This document shows, piece by piece, positions 1 through 8,668 of a stretch of 38,559 nucleotides of DNA (the stretch's first letter is position 1; the number at the start of each line of letters is the position of its first letter). Origin of the DNA: Micavibrio sp. (lineage in GTDB: Bacteria; Pseudomonadota; Alphaproteobacteria; Micavibrionales; Micavibrionaceae). The position numbers and the translations under genes are program-made. A model generated the notes under the pieces. That model did not search any database. It had not been told where the DNA came from and was given only the letters and a program-made list of their open reading frames with translations. The stretch is from assembly GCA_002708415.1 (NCBI GenBank), contig PANS01000014.1:1-38559 (forward strand). The letters run 5' to 3'.

Positions 1-1407
1 CACGCCGACAGAGCGCACAGGAAGAAGAACAGCAAAGGCCTGCCAAATTTCATCATAAAGGCCGGCCTTTTTAATTTCATCAATGTAAACCGCGTCGGCT
101 TGGCGAAGAATGTCGAGCTTTTCTGGTGTGATTTCACCCGGCAAGCGGATCGCAAGGCCTGGTCCAGGGAATGGATGGCGAGCAATAAAGTCTTCTGGCA
201 TGCCGAGTTCTCTACCAAGGGCGCGCACTTCATCTTTAAATAGCTCACGCATTGGCTCAACCAACTTCATATTCATGCGCTCTGGCAGGCCGCCAACATT
301 ATGGTGTGATTTAATCGTTACCGATGGACCGCCCGTAAAGGAAACAGATTCAATCACATCTGGGTACAGTGTCCCTTGCGCGAGGAAGTCCGCGCCACCA
401 ATACGTTTTGCACAATCATCAAAGACATCAATAAACAGGCCGCCAATGATCTTGCGCTTTGTTTCGGGATCAGAGACACCATCCAGCTTCCCAAGAAAGA
501 GATCAGACGCATCTTCGTGGATAAGCGGGATATTATAGTGATTACGGAACAGATCCACGACTTGCTCGCTCTCGCCCATACGCATCATCCCTGTATCAAC
601 ATAGATACAAGTGAGTTGATCGCCGATGGCTTCATGAAGAAGTACCGCCGTTACTGAACTATCGACACCACCAGAAAGACCGCAAATAACCTTTGCCTCG
701 CCCACTTGTGCGCGGATCTTGGCAATTGCTTCTTCACGAAAGGACGCCATGGTCCAATCGCCTGAACAACCACATATATTATGAGTGAAATTACGATAGA
801 GCTCTGCCCCGTGCGTTGTATGCACAACTTCTGGGTGGAACTGAACGCCGTAGAATTTCTTTTCTTCATTCGCGATAATCGCAAATGGCGCGCCGTCTGA
901 TTTACCGATAGGCGCAAAACCTTCTGGGAGCTCTGATACGTGATCGCCGTGGCTCATCCATACTTGTTCATTGCTCGCATTTTCCCAAACGCCTGCGAAA
1001 AGCGGTGAACTTGCGGTGATATCAACGAAAGAACGACCAAATTCACGTGAACCGTCCGTTTTATTCTCTTCGCCTTCCACTTTACCACCAAGCTGCTGCA
1101 CCATCACTTGTTGGCCATAGCAAATGCCGAGTACAGGGACGCCCATTGTAAAGACGCATTCAGGAACACGTGGGCTGTCTTCATCGAGCACGCTACATGG
1201 GCCGCCTGAAAGGACAATCCCTTTGGGGTTATACGCCTTTATCTTTGCTTCCTCCGCGGCATTAAACGGCCATACTTCACAGTAAACACCACTTTCGCGA
1301 ATTCGGCGGGCTATAAGTTGCGTAACCTGCGACCCAAAATCCAAGATCAAAACATGATCATGTTGAGGGGCAGAATTTTCTTGAGATATATTAAGTGCTT
1401 GTTCCAT
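1..1407 (-). CDS. guaA: GMP synthase (glutamine-hydrolysing), C-terminus cut by window edge
   Basis: Converts XMP to GMP using glutamine and ATP, the last step of guanine nucleotide synthesis, in the cytosol. The 469 visible residues hold an N-terminal class I glutamine amidotransferase domain (nucleophile C96 in GICYGQQ, then the His-Glu pair in VQFHPEV) and an ATP pyrophosphatase domain with the PP-loop SGGVDSS. The reading frame is open to base 1, so roughly the last 50 residues of a usual ~520-residue GuaA lie outside. The start ATG at 1407 opens MEQALNISQ, just ahead of the conserved ILDFGSQ segment. The gene is divergent from metF across 171 bases. guaB lies further along on the same strand. 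Certain as to family. Confidence 0.97.
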   Translation of the reverse strand, partial: MEQALNISQENSAPQHDHVLILDFGSQVTQLIARRIRESGVYCEVWPFNAAEEAKIKAYNPKGIVLSGGPCSVLDEDSPRVPECVFTMGVPVLGICYGQQVMVQQLGGKVEGEENKTDGSREFGRSFVDITASSPLFAGVWENASNEQVWMSHGDHVSELPEGFAPIGKSDGAPFAIIANEEKKFYGVQFHPEVVHTTHGAELYRNFTHNICGCSGDWTMASFREEAIAKIRAQVGEAKVICGLSGGVDSSVTAVLLHEAIGDQLTCIYVDTGMMRMGESEQVVDLFRNHYNIPLIHEDASDLFLGKLDGVSDPETKRKIIGGLFIDVFDDCAKRIGGADFLAQGTLYPDVIESVSFTGGPSVTIKSHHNVGGLPERMNMKLVEPMRELFKDEVRALGRELGMPEDFIARHPFPGPGLAIRLPGEITPEKLDILRQADAVYIDEIKKAGLYDEIWQAFAVLLPVRSVGV

Positions 1408-1578
1408 GTGATTTTCTACCGTTTTGGTCGATAAAAAACAAGCCTAAACCCGTAGCTACAAACGAAAAACAGTGTCAGTGCTGTTGCAATTCTTCAGAAA
1501 TAGCGGATACTGGCATTTACTGTGTTTTCTACAGCTTGCCTTAACAAAATGTTTATCAAAATCTTTTAAAACAAACCG

Positions 1579-2427
1579 ATGATAGAAACCAAACCAACGA
1601 TAAGTTTTGAATTCTTTCCTGCCAAAACCGAGGCAGGGTTAGAGAAGTTAAAAAAAGACGCCGCCATTTTATCAGGGCTCAATCCCACCTATATGACCGT
1701 AACCTACGGTGCAGGAGGATCAACACAGGATAAAACTTTTGAAATTGTTGAACAGATGCAAGAGCTAACAGGCAAACCTATCGCTTCGCACCTCACCTAT
1801 ATCAATAAACCAAAAAAAGAGATTTATGCTCTGGCCGATGAGATTTGGGATCGCGGCATTCATCATCTTGTTGCTCTGCGTGGCGACATGCCTGAAGACT
1901 TAAATTGGCCACTTGATCCAGATGAAGATTATTTTCAATACACATCGCACTTTGTTGCCGCGTTAAAAGCGCGTCAGGACTTTGAAATTTCTGTCGGCGC
2001 CTATCCAGAAAAACACCCTGATGCGCCATCACTCGATGCAGATATAGAAGCGCTCATGAAAAAATGTGATGCCGGAGCGGATCGCGCCATCACGCAATTC
2101 TTCTTTGATAATAAACATTATTACGAGTTTTTGGAGGCTTGCGCTAAAGTTGGTATTAACAAACCCATCGTACCTGGTATTCTTCCTATTCACGACTTTG
2201 AAAAAATGATGGGCTTTGCCAAAATGTGCAATACAACTGTGCCTTACGAAATTCAAAGACGTTTTATTGAATCGCCGCCCGAAGACCACACAAAAATAGC
2301 AGAAGAAATTTTCATTACACAATGCCGTGATCTAATTGAAAACGGCGTATCACATTTCCATTTCTACACGCTGAATAAAGCAGAAATGCTTGAACATGCC
2401 TGTAGAGAACTTGGACTAAACAAATAA
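1579..2427 (+). CDS. metF: 5,10-methylenetetrahydrofolate reductase
   Basis: Flavoenzyme that reduces methylene-THF to methyl-THF, the methyl donor for MetE encoded just downstream. The 282 residues match the bacterial family length and show the family landmarks: SFEFFPAK near the N-terminus, TYGAGGST (about 43-50), ALRGDMP (about 99-105), TQFFFDN (about 172-178) and PGILPI. The ATG at 1579 has no clear Shine-Dalgarno sequence; no in-frame alternative places the N-terminus better. metE begins 24 bases after the stop, so the two form a methionine operon in which the methyl group is made and then used. I see no SAM riboswitch signature in the leader. Confidence 0.96.
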   Translation: MIETKPTISFEFFPAKTEAGLEKLKKDAAILSGLNPTYMTVTYGAGGSTQDKTFEIVEQMQELTGKPIASHLTYINKPKKEIYALADEIWDRGIHHLVALRGDMPEDLNWPLDPDEDYFQYTSHFVAALKARQDFEISVGAYPEKHPDAPSLDADIEALMKKCDAGADRAITQFFFDNKHYYEFLEACAKVGINKPIVPGILPIHDFEKMMGFAKMCNTTVPYEIQRRFIESPPEDHTKIAEEIFITQCRDLIENGVSHFHFYTLNKAEMLEHACRELGLNK

Positions 2428-2451
2428 TTATTATATTTTAAGGAGAAAGAC

Positions 2452-4749
2452 ATGACGCTCGCACTAAATTTAGGATTCCCGCGTATTGGTGAACGCCGCG
2501 AACTTAAAAAAGCTGTCGAAAGCTATTGGAAAGGCGAAACATCACAAGAAGATTTGCTAGCCGCTGGTAAAGAACTACGCACCAAGCATTGGAGCTTACA
2601 AAAGAACGCTGGTATTGATTATCCGCCAAGTAATGACTTTTCATTTTATGATCAAATGCTTGATATGAGCTGCCTTTTAGGCGCTGTTCCTGCGCGTTAT
2701 AACTGGTCAGGTGAAACAGTTGATCTGGACACCTACTTTGCAATGGCGCGTGGTCGTCAACAAGATGGTCAAGATGTGATCGCAATGGAAATGACAAAGT
2801 GGTTTGATACAAATTATCACTACATCGTTCCCGAACTCACGAAAGATCAAAGCTTTAAAATTTCATCATCAAAAATTTTTGATGAACATGCTGAAGCCAA
2901 AGCTGCAGGCGTAGACACTGTGCCTGTGATCATCGGGCCAGTAACTTATCTATCACTCGCCAAAGCCTCAGGCGCAGAGTTTGAAACAACAGATCTTATT
3001 GACCGTCTAGTACCTGTTTATGCAGACATTTTAAACCGCTTGCATGAGCAAGGCGCGCTATGGGTGCAAATTGATGAGCCGTGCCTTTGCCTTGACTTAA
3101 GTGCCGCGCAGAAAGAGGCGTACACAAAGGCCTATGTAGAGCTTTCTAAATTAGCACCAAATACATTCATCTCTCTTGCTACTTACTTTGAAGGTATACG
3201 TGACAATGAAGCTCTCGCCTTTTCACTTCCTGTTGCCGCTATCTCTGTTGATTTAGTTCGTTATCCAAATCAACTCGATAGCTGCATCACAAAAGCAAAA
3301 GAAACAGGAAAAGGTCTACGCCTTGGTCTTGTTGATGGCCGTAACATTTGGCGCAATGATCTATCTGCATCTTTAGAAAAGCTCGAGAAAGCAATCGCAG
3401 CGCTTGGCGCAGATAATGTTCAAGTTTGTAGTAGTTGCTCTCTTCTACACTCTCCATTTACACTTGAAAATGAAAATACGCTTGATAGTGAATTGAAAAG
3501 CTGGATGGCCTTTGCTGTTCAAAAGCTTGATGAGATTGCAACACTTGCTAAAGGCGCCAATGAAGGCCGTGATGCGATTGCTGATAAGCTCGCCGATAGT
3601 GATGCCGCGCAAGCTTCACGTAAAAGCTCTGCCCGCATTCACAATAAAGCCGTTCAAGATCGCTTAGCAGCAGCAACACCAGAAATGGCGCAGCGAAAAA
3701 GCCCCTTTTCAACGCGCGCGCAAATTCAACGTGAAAAACTAGGACTTCCGGCATTTCCAACAACAACAATTGGTTCATTCCCGCAAACACAGGAAATCCG
3801 TAAAGCACGCGCCGCATTCAAAAAAGGTAATCTTGATGAAAATGCCTACGAACAAGCGATGAAAGATGAAATTGGCCGCGTTGTTGATTATCAGCACGCC
3901 GTTGATCTGGATGTTCTTGTTCATGGAGAACCAGAACGTAATGATATGGTTGAGTATTTCGGGGAGCAATTAGAAGGTTTCACTTTCTCAAAACTCGGCT
4001 GGGTTCAATCTTATGGATCACGCTGTGTGAAACCGCCCATTATCTTTGGTGACATTTCCCGCCCCAATGCCATGACTGTAAAATGGGCAGAATATGCACA
4101 AAGCCTAACAAAGAAGAAAATGAAAGGCATGCTGACTGGCCCAATCACCATTTTGCAATGGTCATTTGTGCGTAACGATCAGCCAGAAGAACTGACAGCA
4201 AAACAAATAGCCTTTGCCATTCGGGATGAAGTGGTTGATTTAGAGTCTGCCGGCATTGATATCATTCAAATTGATGAGGCGGCGATCCGTGAGGGTCTTC
4301 CTATCCGTAAAGAAGATTGGAAAGATTATTTAAATTGGTCAGTTGAAGCGTTCCGTATCTGTGCTTCTGGTGTCAAAGATAGCACACAAATCCATACCCA
4401 CATGTGTTATTCAGAGTTCAATGACATGATTGAAGCTATCGCCGCTATGGACGCCGATGTTATTTCTATTGAAACGTCACGCTCACAAATGGAACTCCTT
4501 GATGCCTTTGAGCGCTTCCAATATCCAAATGAAATTGGTCCAGGCGTTTATGACATTCACTCTCCGCGTATTCCAAGTACAGAAGAGATGACTGACCTAC
4601 TTGAAAAAGCGGCTAAAGTTATTCCTGTTGAACAGCTTTGGGTTAATCCAGATTGCGGCCTTAAAACCCGCGGATGGGCAGAAGTCGAGCCCGCCCTTAA
4701 AAACATGGTTGATGCGGCCAAACAAGTACGGCAAAAACTAGCCTCATAA
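2452..4749 (+). CDS. metE: cobalamin-independent methionine synthase
   Basis: Transfers the methyl group from methyl-THF polyglutamate to homocysteine, the last step of methionine synthesis, without vitamin B12. The 765 residues equal the family's usual length, with the two-barrel architecture: N-terminal half opening LGFPRIGERRELKKA, C-terminal catalytic half opening TTTIGSFPQT. Zinc ligands of the family are present: His and Cys in THMCYSEF, Glu in SIETSRS and Cys in NPDCGLKTRG. A strong ribosome binding site (AAGGAG) precedes the ATG. It is co-transcribed with metF and followed by an intrinsic terminator. Having MetE means methionine can be made without cobalamin; whether MetH also exists cannot be seen here. 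Confidence 0.97.
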   Translation: MTLALNLGFPRIGERRELKKAVESYWKGETSQEDLLAAGKELRTKHWSLQKNAGIDYPPSNDFSFYDQMLDMSCLLGAVPARYNWSGETVDLDTYFAMARGRQQDGQDVIAMEMTKWFDTNYHYIVPELTKDQSFKISSSKIFDEHAEAKAAGVDTVPVIIGPVTYLSLAKASGAEFETTDLIDRLVPVYADILNRLHEQGALWVQIDEPCLCLDLSAAQKEAYTKAYVELSKLAPNTFISLATYFEGIRDNEALAFSLPVAAISVDLVRYPNQLDSCITKAKETGKGLRLGLVDGRNIWRNDLSASLEKLEKAIAALGADNVQVCSSCSLLHSPFTLENENTLDSELKSWMAFAVQKLDEIATLAKGANEGRDAIADKLADSDAAQASRKSSARIHNKAVQDRLAAATPEMAQRKSPFSTRAQIQREKLGLPAFPTTTIGSFPQTQEIRKARAAFKKGNLDENAYEQAMKDEIGRVVDYQHAVDLDVLVHGEPERNDMVEYFGEQLEGFTFSKLGWVQSYGSRCVKPPIIFGDISRPNAMTVKWAEYAQSLTKKKMKGMLTGPITILQWSFVRNDQPEELTAKQIAFAIRDEVVDLESAGIDIIQIDEAAIREGLPIRKEDWKDYLNWSVEAFRICASGVKDSTQIHTHMCYSEFNDMIEAIAAMDADVISIETSRSQMELLDAFERFQYPNEIGPGVYDIHSPRIPSTEEMTDLLEKAAKVIPVEQLWVNPDCGLKTRGWAEVEPALKNMVDAAKQVRQKLAS

Positions 4750-4766
4750 AAAACGTTACAAATATT

Positions 4767-4800
4767 AAAAAGGCGGCTTTAATTAAAGTCGCCTTTTCTT
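4767..4800 (+). terminator. intrinsic terminator after metE, probably bidirectional
   Basis: Hairpin with arms AAGGCGGCTTTAA / TTAAAGTCGCCTT (one G-T wobble), followed by TTTTCTT. The A-run on the other side gives a T-run when read on the minus strand, so it can also end the transcript of the MarR-like gene arriving from the right. Confidence 0.8.
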
Positions 4801-4820
4801 CATTTAAATCATATAAATTA

Positions 4821-5144
4821 TTAAACTTTTCGCGCTAAGGCTTGCGAAAGCTTCTTTCCTTTGGCACTTAATGTCAAAACTTTACGGCGTTTATCATCTT
4901 TAGCATATTTAACTAAAACCAAACCATAGGGCTTACCCATACGGCGATAATTCGATAATGCGCCAATTGTACGAGACATAACGGACATTGAAATTCCTGT
5001 GCGCTCTGAAATATCTTTCAGTGACGCTCCTTCGTCCTTAACAATCTCGATAAAGACCAAAGCCCACTGCAACGGAAACTCAGCATCAATTTTTGTGAAC
5101 TCGTTTAATATTTTCTCTAACTTTTCCATTTTCTTTATTGACAT
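4821..5144 (-). CDS. small MarR-like winged-helix transcriptional regulator
   Basis: 107 residues. A short N-terminal helix is followed by a hydrophobic segment (PLQWALVFIEIV), a helix-turn-helix (SLKDISERTGISMSVMSRTI, about residues 40-59) and a charged wing (KYAKDDKRRKVLTLSAKG), the MarR pattern in which the wing is followed by LTxxGK. It is shorter than typical MarR proteins (~140) because the dimerisation helices are trimmed. I chose ATG 5144 because AGGAGG stands 7 bases upstream; a longer frame to 5261 would run through the promoter. An inverted repeat overlaps that promoter, which suggests autoregulation. Ligand and targets are unknown; the pentapeptide and 113-residue genes next to it are candidates by position only. 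Confidence 0.75.
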   Translation of the reverse strand: MSIKKMEKLEKILNEFTKIDAEFPLQWALVFIEIVKDEGASLKDISERTGISMSVMSRTIGALSNYRRMGKPYGLVLVKYAKDDKRRKVLTLSAKGKKLSQALARKV

Positions 5145-5180
5145 TTGACGCCCTCCTTTTTGGGACCCATTTACCAGATG

Positions 5181-5210
5181 TGTACATAATTTGTACATAT
5201 GGTATATCAA
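5181..5210 (-). promoter_or_regulatory. promoter with overlapping inverted-repeat operator of the MarR-like gene
   Basis: On the minus strand, TTGATA (5210-5205) and TATGTA are separated by 16 bases, a plausible sigma-70-type promoter. The symmetrical element TGTACA-TAATT-TGTACA (5181-5197) overlaps the -10 hexamer. Its two half-sites are 11 bases apart, one helical turn. A repressor bound here would block the promoter, as MarR proteins commonly do at their own genes. The sequence is seen; the binding is inference. Confidence 0.5.
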
Positions 5211-5381
5211 TAATAGTTTCGTAATGGAAAGTGTTTTTTTGAAAAAATGGCCTTGAACCAAAATCTTTTTTCAATTCAAGCGATAATCCTCGGACACGAC
5301 CGAGCTTTAGATAAGTTATCATTATTTTCCCCTTCACAATGATAATTACTCAAGTTTTACTCTTTGTAATAATGAAATAAG

Positions 5382-5723
5382 TTACGCGCGTAATTTCTGA
5401 CGCGATGTAACAGTTGATGGATAACACCCTGTTTTTTCTAAATAGTGTGCAAATGAAATGCGGAAGTGTTTGCGGATAGACCAATACAAGCGAATGCTTT
5501 CAATCGCCATTTGACGGTGCATTTTTCCTTCCATACCTCCGTATAACAATTCAATAAGATCGGTCTGGTCGATCTGTGTTTTTTTCCAATTTTTATAGCG
5601 TTTAATAGCTGCATTACATAAAGCTTTATACACAGCCTCTTTATCAGCCAATTGTTTCACTTCAAAAATTTCAAGATTCTTGGTTAATATATCTGGTGTT
5701 AATAATGTTATATTATCAGTCAT
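5382..5723 (-). CDS. hypothetical protein, 113 residues
   Basis: I do not recognise this protein. It is predicted cytosolic: no signal peptide or membrane helix, and apparently mostly helical, with a basic stretch (RYKNWKKTQ) and an aromatic/basic segment (RLYWSIRKHFRISFAHYL) in the second half. The ATG at 5723 has a weak GGGAC upstream. It lies in the same orientation between the pentapeptide-repeat gene and the MarR-like gene, with AT-rich gaps on both sides, so it is probably transcribed separately. The coding frame uses ordinary codons and is the only long frame in this gap, which supports a real gene. Confidence 0.6.
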   Translation of the reverse strand: MTDNITLLTPDILTKNLEIFEVKQLADKEAVYKALCNAAIKRYKNWKKTQIDQTDLIELLYGGMEGKMHRQMAIESIRLYWSIRKHFRISFAHYLEKTGCYPSTVTSRQKLRA

Positions 5724-5796
5724 ACTTTTTTGTCCCTGCCCGTTTAAATGTTTTTCCCTTATGAAGAAAAATAGTTAATAAATATTTAACAAAACA

Positions 5797-5828
5797 TAAA
5801 AAACCCCCTAATTTAGACGTTTTTAGGT
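5797..5828 (-). terminator. possible weak terminator after the pentapeptide-repeat gene
   Basis: On the minus strand, CCTAA pairs with TTAGG across an 11-base loop, followed by GGG and a run of six T. The stem is only 5 bp, so this is tentative. Confidence 0.3.
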
Positions 5829-5858
5829 AAAAATTACGTGTAATCATTAAAATAAATA

Positions 5859-6467
5859 CTATTTATGGTTGTAAAATAATTTACGGCGCAACTGATCCAG
5901 CACCTCTTTTTCATACTGAGCAGAACCACCCATCTTTTGATGATCGCTCCCAATCAAGATATCCTGCCCCATAATAACAACAGGCTGATCTAACCCCTTT
6001 ATAATAATAGGCGCATTAGAAAGCGGGCAATCGATTTCACCATGATGAGAATAAATCGCGCCATCTAAATGAGAAGTTGTACTTAAGTCACAAGAAAAAA
6101 TACTTGGACATGAAAAACGTGCCTTTGTAAAATCAGCGCCATCAATTAACATTTGAGAACAATACGCCCCGTGAAAATTAGCACTAATAAACGATCCTTC
6201 CGAAAGACAAGCATCTTTTAAAACAGCTGTTCTAAAATCCGCACCATCAAAACACCCATCACTCATATCTGCGCCCGTTAGATCTGCACCCCAAAAACAC
6301 GCATTAGGCATTTTAGCCATATCAAGTCGAGCACCAGACAGATTTGCTTTTCGTAAATTTATTCCGTCAAGGCAGACACCTTCAGAGATGGCTTCCTCAA
6401 CAGATTCTTTGATTGTTAAATGCGAACTTTTGAAAAGCGTATCCCCACACACAGATTGTAAACGCAT
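5859..6467 (-). CDS. pentapeptide-repeat protein
   Basis: 202 residues. From about residue 35 to 129 the sequence runs in consecutive five-residue units of the A(D/N)LXX type (GINLR, KANLS, GARLD, GADLT, GADFR, DACLS, SANFH, GADFT, KARFS and others). The family folds as a right-handed quadrilateral beta-helix. The last ~70 residues leave the repeat and contain GLDQPVVIMGQDILIGSDHQ, which resembles a C-terminal segment I recall on other pentapeptide-repeat proteins. The start is fixed by AAGGAG 7 bases before ATG 6467. No signal peptide, so probably cytosolic. Some family members (Qnr, MfpA) protect DNA gyrase as DNA mimics, but this one has no feature proving that. The promoter region holds a perfect inverted repeat. 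Confidence 0.85.
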   Translation of the reverse strand: MRLQSVCGDTLFKSSHLTIKESVEEAISEGVCLDGINLRKANLSGARLDMAKMPNACFWGADLTGADMSDGCFDGADFRTAVLKDACLSEGSFISANFHGAYCSQMLIDGADFTKARFSCPSIFSCDLSTTSHLDGAIYSHHGEIDCPLSNAPIIIKGLDQPVVIMGQDILIGSDHQKMGGSAQYEKEVLDQLRRKLFYNHK

Positions 6468-6499
6468 AAATAATACTCCTTAATTTATATACATGTTAA

Positions 6500-6548
6500 A
6501 TACCAACTTAATAAATATATAGTTGGTATAAAGACATTATATTGTCAA
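6500..6548 (-). promoter_or_regulatory. inverted repeat and -35-like hexamer upstream of the pentapeptide gene
   Basis: ATACCAACT (6500-6508) and AGTTGGTAT (6521-6529) form a perfect 9-bp inverted repeat with a 12-base AT-only spacer. A consensus TTGACA lies at 6543-6548 on the minus strand, with its expected -10 position falling inside the right half-site. The arrangement fits an operator controlling the promoter. The regulator is unknown; the half-site differs from the TGTACA element of the MarR-like gene. Confidence 0.45.
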
Positions 6549-6589
6549 GAAGATTATATAATTTTTTAGAAATATCTCATTCTAGGGCA

Positions 6590-7894
6590 TTAAGATGTGC
6601 GCTGTAACACGGCTGCAAAAAACCCATCAGTATCGCTTTGAAGCGGCGAAAGCCTTAAATACGGCTCAGACTCAGGATACTTACCCCACTCATCTTCCCA
6701 GACCTTTGATAGGGGCAAAACTTCATATTCAGGATGGGCTTCCAAAAATTTATCAACTTGTTCTTCATTTTCTTCTTTGAAAAGAGAGCATGTTGCATAA
6801 ACAAGGCGGCCACCCACTTTTACCTTATCAGCAACGCGTTCCATGATGTCTTCTTGCATAGCCTTGATTTCATCAATGCTTGGACCATATTGATTCCAGC
6901 GTAAATCAGGGTTACGGCGCCACGTTCCAGAGCTTGAGCAGGGCGCATCAACAAGCACAACATCCATTGTGCCTTTTTGGCGGCGCAGCCATTTACGACT
7001 CTTTTCATCTTCTAGGCAGCGAAGCTCAACGTTATGAACGCCAGCCTTACGGTAACGGCGACGACCCTTTTCAAGCCGGCGGGCATCATTATCCATGGCA
7101 ATGATATTGCCTTTATTTTCCATCATAGCGGCAATACCAAGCGTTTTACCGCCTGCGCCTGCGCAATAATCAATAACGCGCATACCGGGCTTTACGCCAC
7201 ACACTAGTGCAATAAGCTGCGATCCTTCATCTTGAATTTCAACAAGGCCTTTGCTGAAAGCTTTTGTTGCGCTCATGTAACACTTTCCTTCAACACGCAA
7301 AGCATGCGGCGAATAAGGGGTTCTATTCGTTGTTACATCTTGGGCGGCCAAAAGATCTTGCGCTTTTTTTACATCTCCCTGCAGTGTATTCACACGCAAA
7401 TCGAGCGTTGCAGGCGGAAGCATCGCTTTAAGTTCTTCTTCAAATTTCTCACCATAAAGCTCTTTTAAACGTTCCTCTGCCCATGGTGGGCATTCAGCGC
7501 GCACAGCATCAGGCATATCTGGATCATCCAGCACTTTATCTTCAACGGCCTTCACCATCTCAACTTCTTCATCACTTAGGGCTTCAGGCGCGTATTTCTC
7601 ACCATCAAAAAGTTGGTTAAGGTGAAAGAGCGTATTGTCTTCTTTTAATGCTAAATACAAAATTGTTCGTGTGCGCACACGATCTTCGGCTTTTACTTTT
7701 TCGAGCCACCAATTAAGCCGCGCCGTTGCCCGGACAATCTCATAAACAAGTTCAACAATCGCCGCGCGATCTTTTGAGCCAATATAGCGTTTAAACTGCA
7801 TGAAATCGCGAATGGTATTATCCATTGGAATTTTACTCATAGAAACTCTAGTGAGAATATCGATTGCTGATTGTATACGTGCGCCTTGTTTCAT
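6590..7894 (-). CDS. rsmB: RsmB/NOP-family 16S rRNA (cytosine-C5) methyltransferase
   Basis: SAM-dependent RNA m5C methyltransferase, most likely acting on 16S rRNA. The 434 residues contain an N-terminal NusB-like helical region (about 1-140) and a Rossmann methyltransferase domain with SAM motif DYCAGAGGKTLG, motif IV DAPCSSSGTWRRNP (releasing Cys) and motif VI YATCSLFKEENE (catalytic Cys), the two-cysteine pattern of the family. The start ATG 7894 follows AAGAAAGAAGA. It begins 15 bases after the stop of the YdcZ-like gene upstream and is probably co-transcribed with it. In many alphaproteobacteria this gene sits between guaB and guaA, and the same order is kept here with intervening genes. 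Confidence 0.92.
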   Translation of the reverse strand: MKQGARIQSAIDILTRVSMSKIPMDNTIRDFMQFKRYIGSKDRAAIVELVYEIVRATARLNWWLEKVKAEDRVRTRTILYLALKEDNTLFHLNQLFDGEKYAPEALSDEEVEMVKAVEDKVLDDPDMPDAVRAECPPWAEERLKELYGEKFEEELKAMLPPATLDLRVNTLQGDVKKAQDLLAAQDVTTNRTPYSPHALRVEGKCYMSATKAFSKGLVEIQDEGSQLIALVCGVKPGMRVIDYCAGAGGKTLGIAAMMENKGNIIAMDNDARRLEKGRRRYRKAGVHNVELRCLEDEKSRKWLRRQKGTMDVVLVDAPCSSSGTWRRNPDLRWNQYGPSIDEIKAMQEDIMERVADKVKVGGRLVYATCSLFKEENEEQVDKFLEAHPEYEVLPLSKVWEDEWGKYPESEPYLRLSPLQSDTDGFFAAVLQRTS

Positions 7895-7909
7895 TTTTCT
7901 TCTTTCTTT

Positions 7910-8359
7910 TTACGCCTTTAGCGTAATTATTGCGCCTATCGCAAGCAATGATAAGCCTATAAATTTTTGCCATGTTATCGGATGTGGTTGATCTGCCAAA
8001 ATACCGTAATGAGATAATATAGCCGCGCCAATCAATTGGCCTGCAACCATAACAGCAATCATTGTCGCCACACCCATGTGCGGTACAACATAAATAGCCA
8101 CGGTAACAAAGACCGCGCCAAAGGAACCACCAGTGAACATCCACCATTTAAGCCCTTCTGTATTAAGGCTCATAAATTTACCGCCATTCATAAACAGGCC
8201 AACAAAGAGAAGAATAATTGTTCCAACAACAAACGACACAAACGCTGCCCAGATTGGAGAATTTAACTGATCATTTAAACGCGCATTGATAAGCGGCTGA
8301 TAAGCAGTCATAGCCCCAGCAACAAAGGCCAAAAGAGGAAAAACAATCGCAATATTCAT
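7910..8359 (-). CDS. YdcZ/DUF606-type DMT-superfamily membrane protein
   Basis: 149 residues forming about five hydrophobic membrane helices: residues 3-20, 36-56, 71-91, 95-113 and 131-147. The N-terminal segment with AGAMTAYQPLINARL and the GSFGAVFV and GVATMIAVMVAGQL segments match the DUF606 (YdcZ) family, five-helix relatives of drug/metabolite transporters that often work as dimers. Substrate is unknown. A strong AAGGAG lies upstream of ATG 8359. rsmB follows 15 bases downstream. Confidence 0.85.
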   Translation of the reverse strand: MNIAIVFPLLAFVAGAMTAYQPLINARLNDQLNSPIWAAFVSFVVGTIILLFVGLFMNGGKFMSLNTEGLKWWMFTGGSFGAVFVTVAIYVVPHMGVATMIAVMVAGQLIGAAILSHYGILADQPHPITWQKFIGLSLLAIGAIITLKA

Positions 8360-8539
8360 GAGGACACACTCCTTGTTATATTTACATCCGCGCTAACAGG
8401 GAGCTGTTAGCGACTAGTTATAACAGAAATAGTGCCTATACCCAACACACTTAATTTTATTTGAAAAAATATGAAACTTTTTTGTTATGCGTGTCGAATA
8501 GAGTGGAAACATACTTTATTTAAAAAGAAAGGAAATACT

Positions 8540-8668
8540 ATGTTAACTAGACCTATCAAAATTAGAGACGCTTCGCTTTATAATCGCGAGAAAATGAATG
8601 ATTTATTTACTGAAATTATACAGCTTGAAGGAATCCGCGTTTACCCGCAGACAATAAATAATGGGTAG
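8540..8668 (+). CDS. possible small protein, 42 residues
   Basis: Short frame opening MLTRPIKIRDASLYNREK, with AAAGAAAGGAAA directly upstream of the ATG as a credible ribosome binding site and a TTGAAA hexamer at 8461-8466 as a possible -35 element. It ends at the base before the convergent acetyltransferase gene. No domain is recognised and it is too short for a coding test by eye, so it may be a real small protein or chance. Confidence 0.35.
   Translation: MLTRPIKIRDASLYNREKMNDLFTEIIQLEGIRVYPQTINNG

Noticed and set aside
110-917. Reading frames of 90-140 residues near the left edge, on both strands
   Set aside because: They lie inside the guaA frame, which is unmistakable by motif, so they are shadows.
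1408-1578. A SAM or other methionine riboswitch ahead of metF
   Set aside because: The leader has no recognisable conserved core of SAM-I or SAM-II and no terminator or ribosome-site hairpin.
5145-5261. N-terminal extension of the MarR-like protein to 146 residues
   Set aside because: It would translate the promoter and ribosome binding site of the gene; the AGGAGG before 5144 is far better.
4821-6467. A toxin-antitoxin or phage remnant in the accessory patch
   Set aside because: None of the three proteins has a toxin fold I recognise, gaps between genes are large, and there is no integrase, repeat-flanked att site or tRNA.
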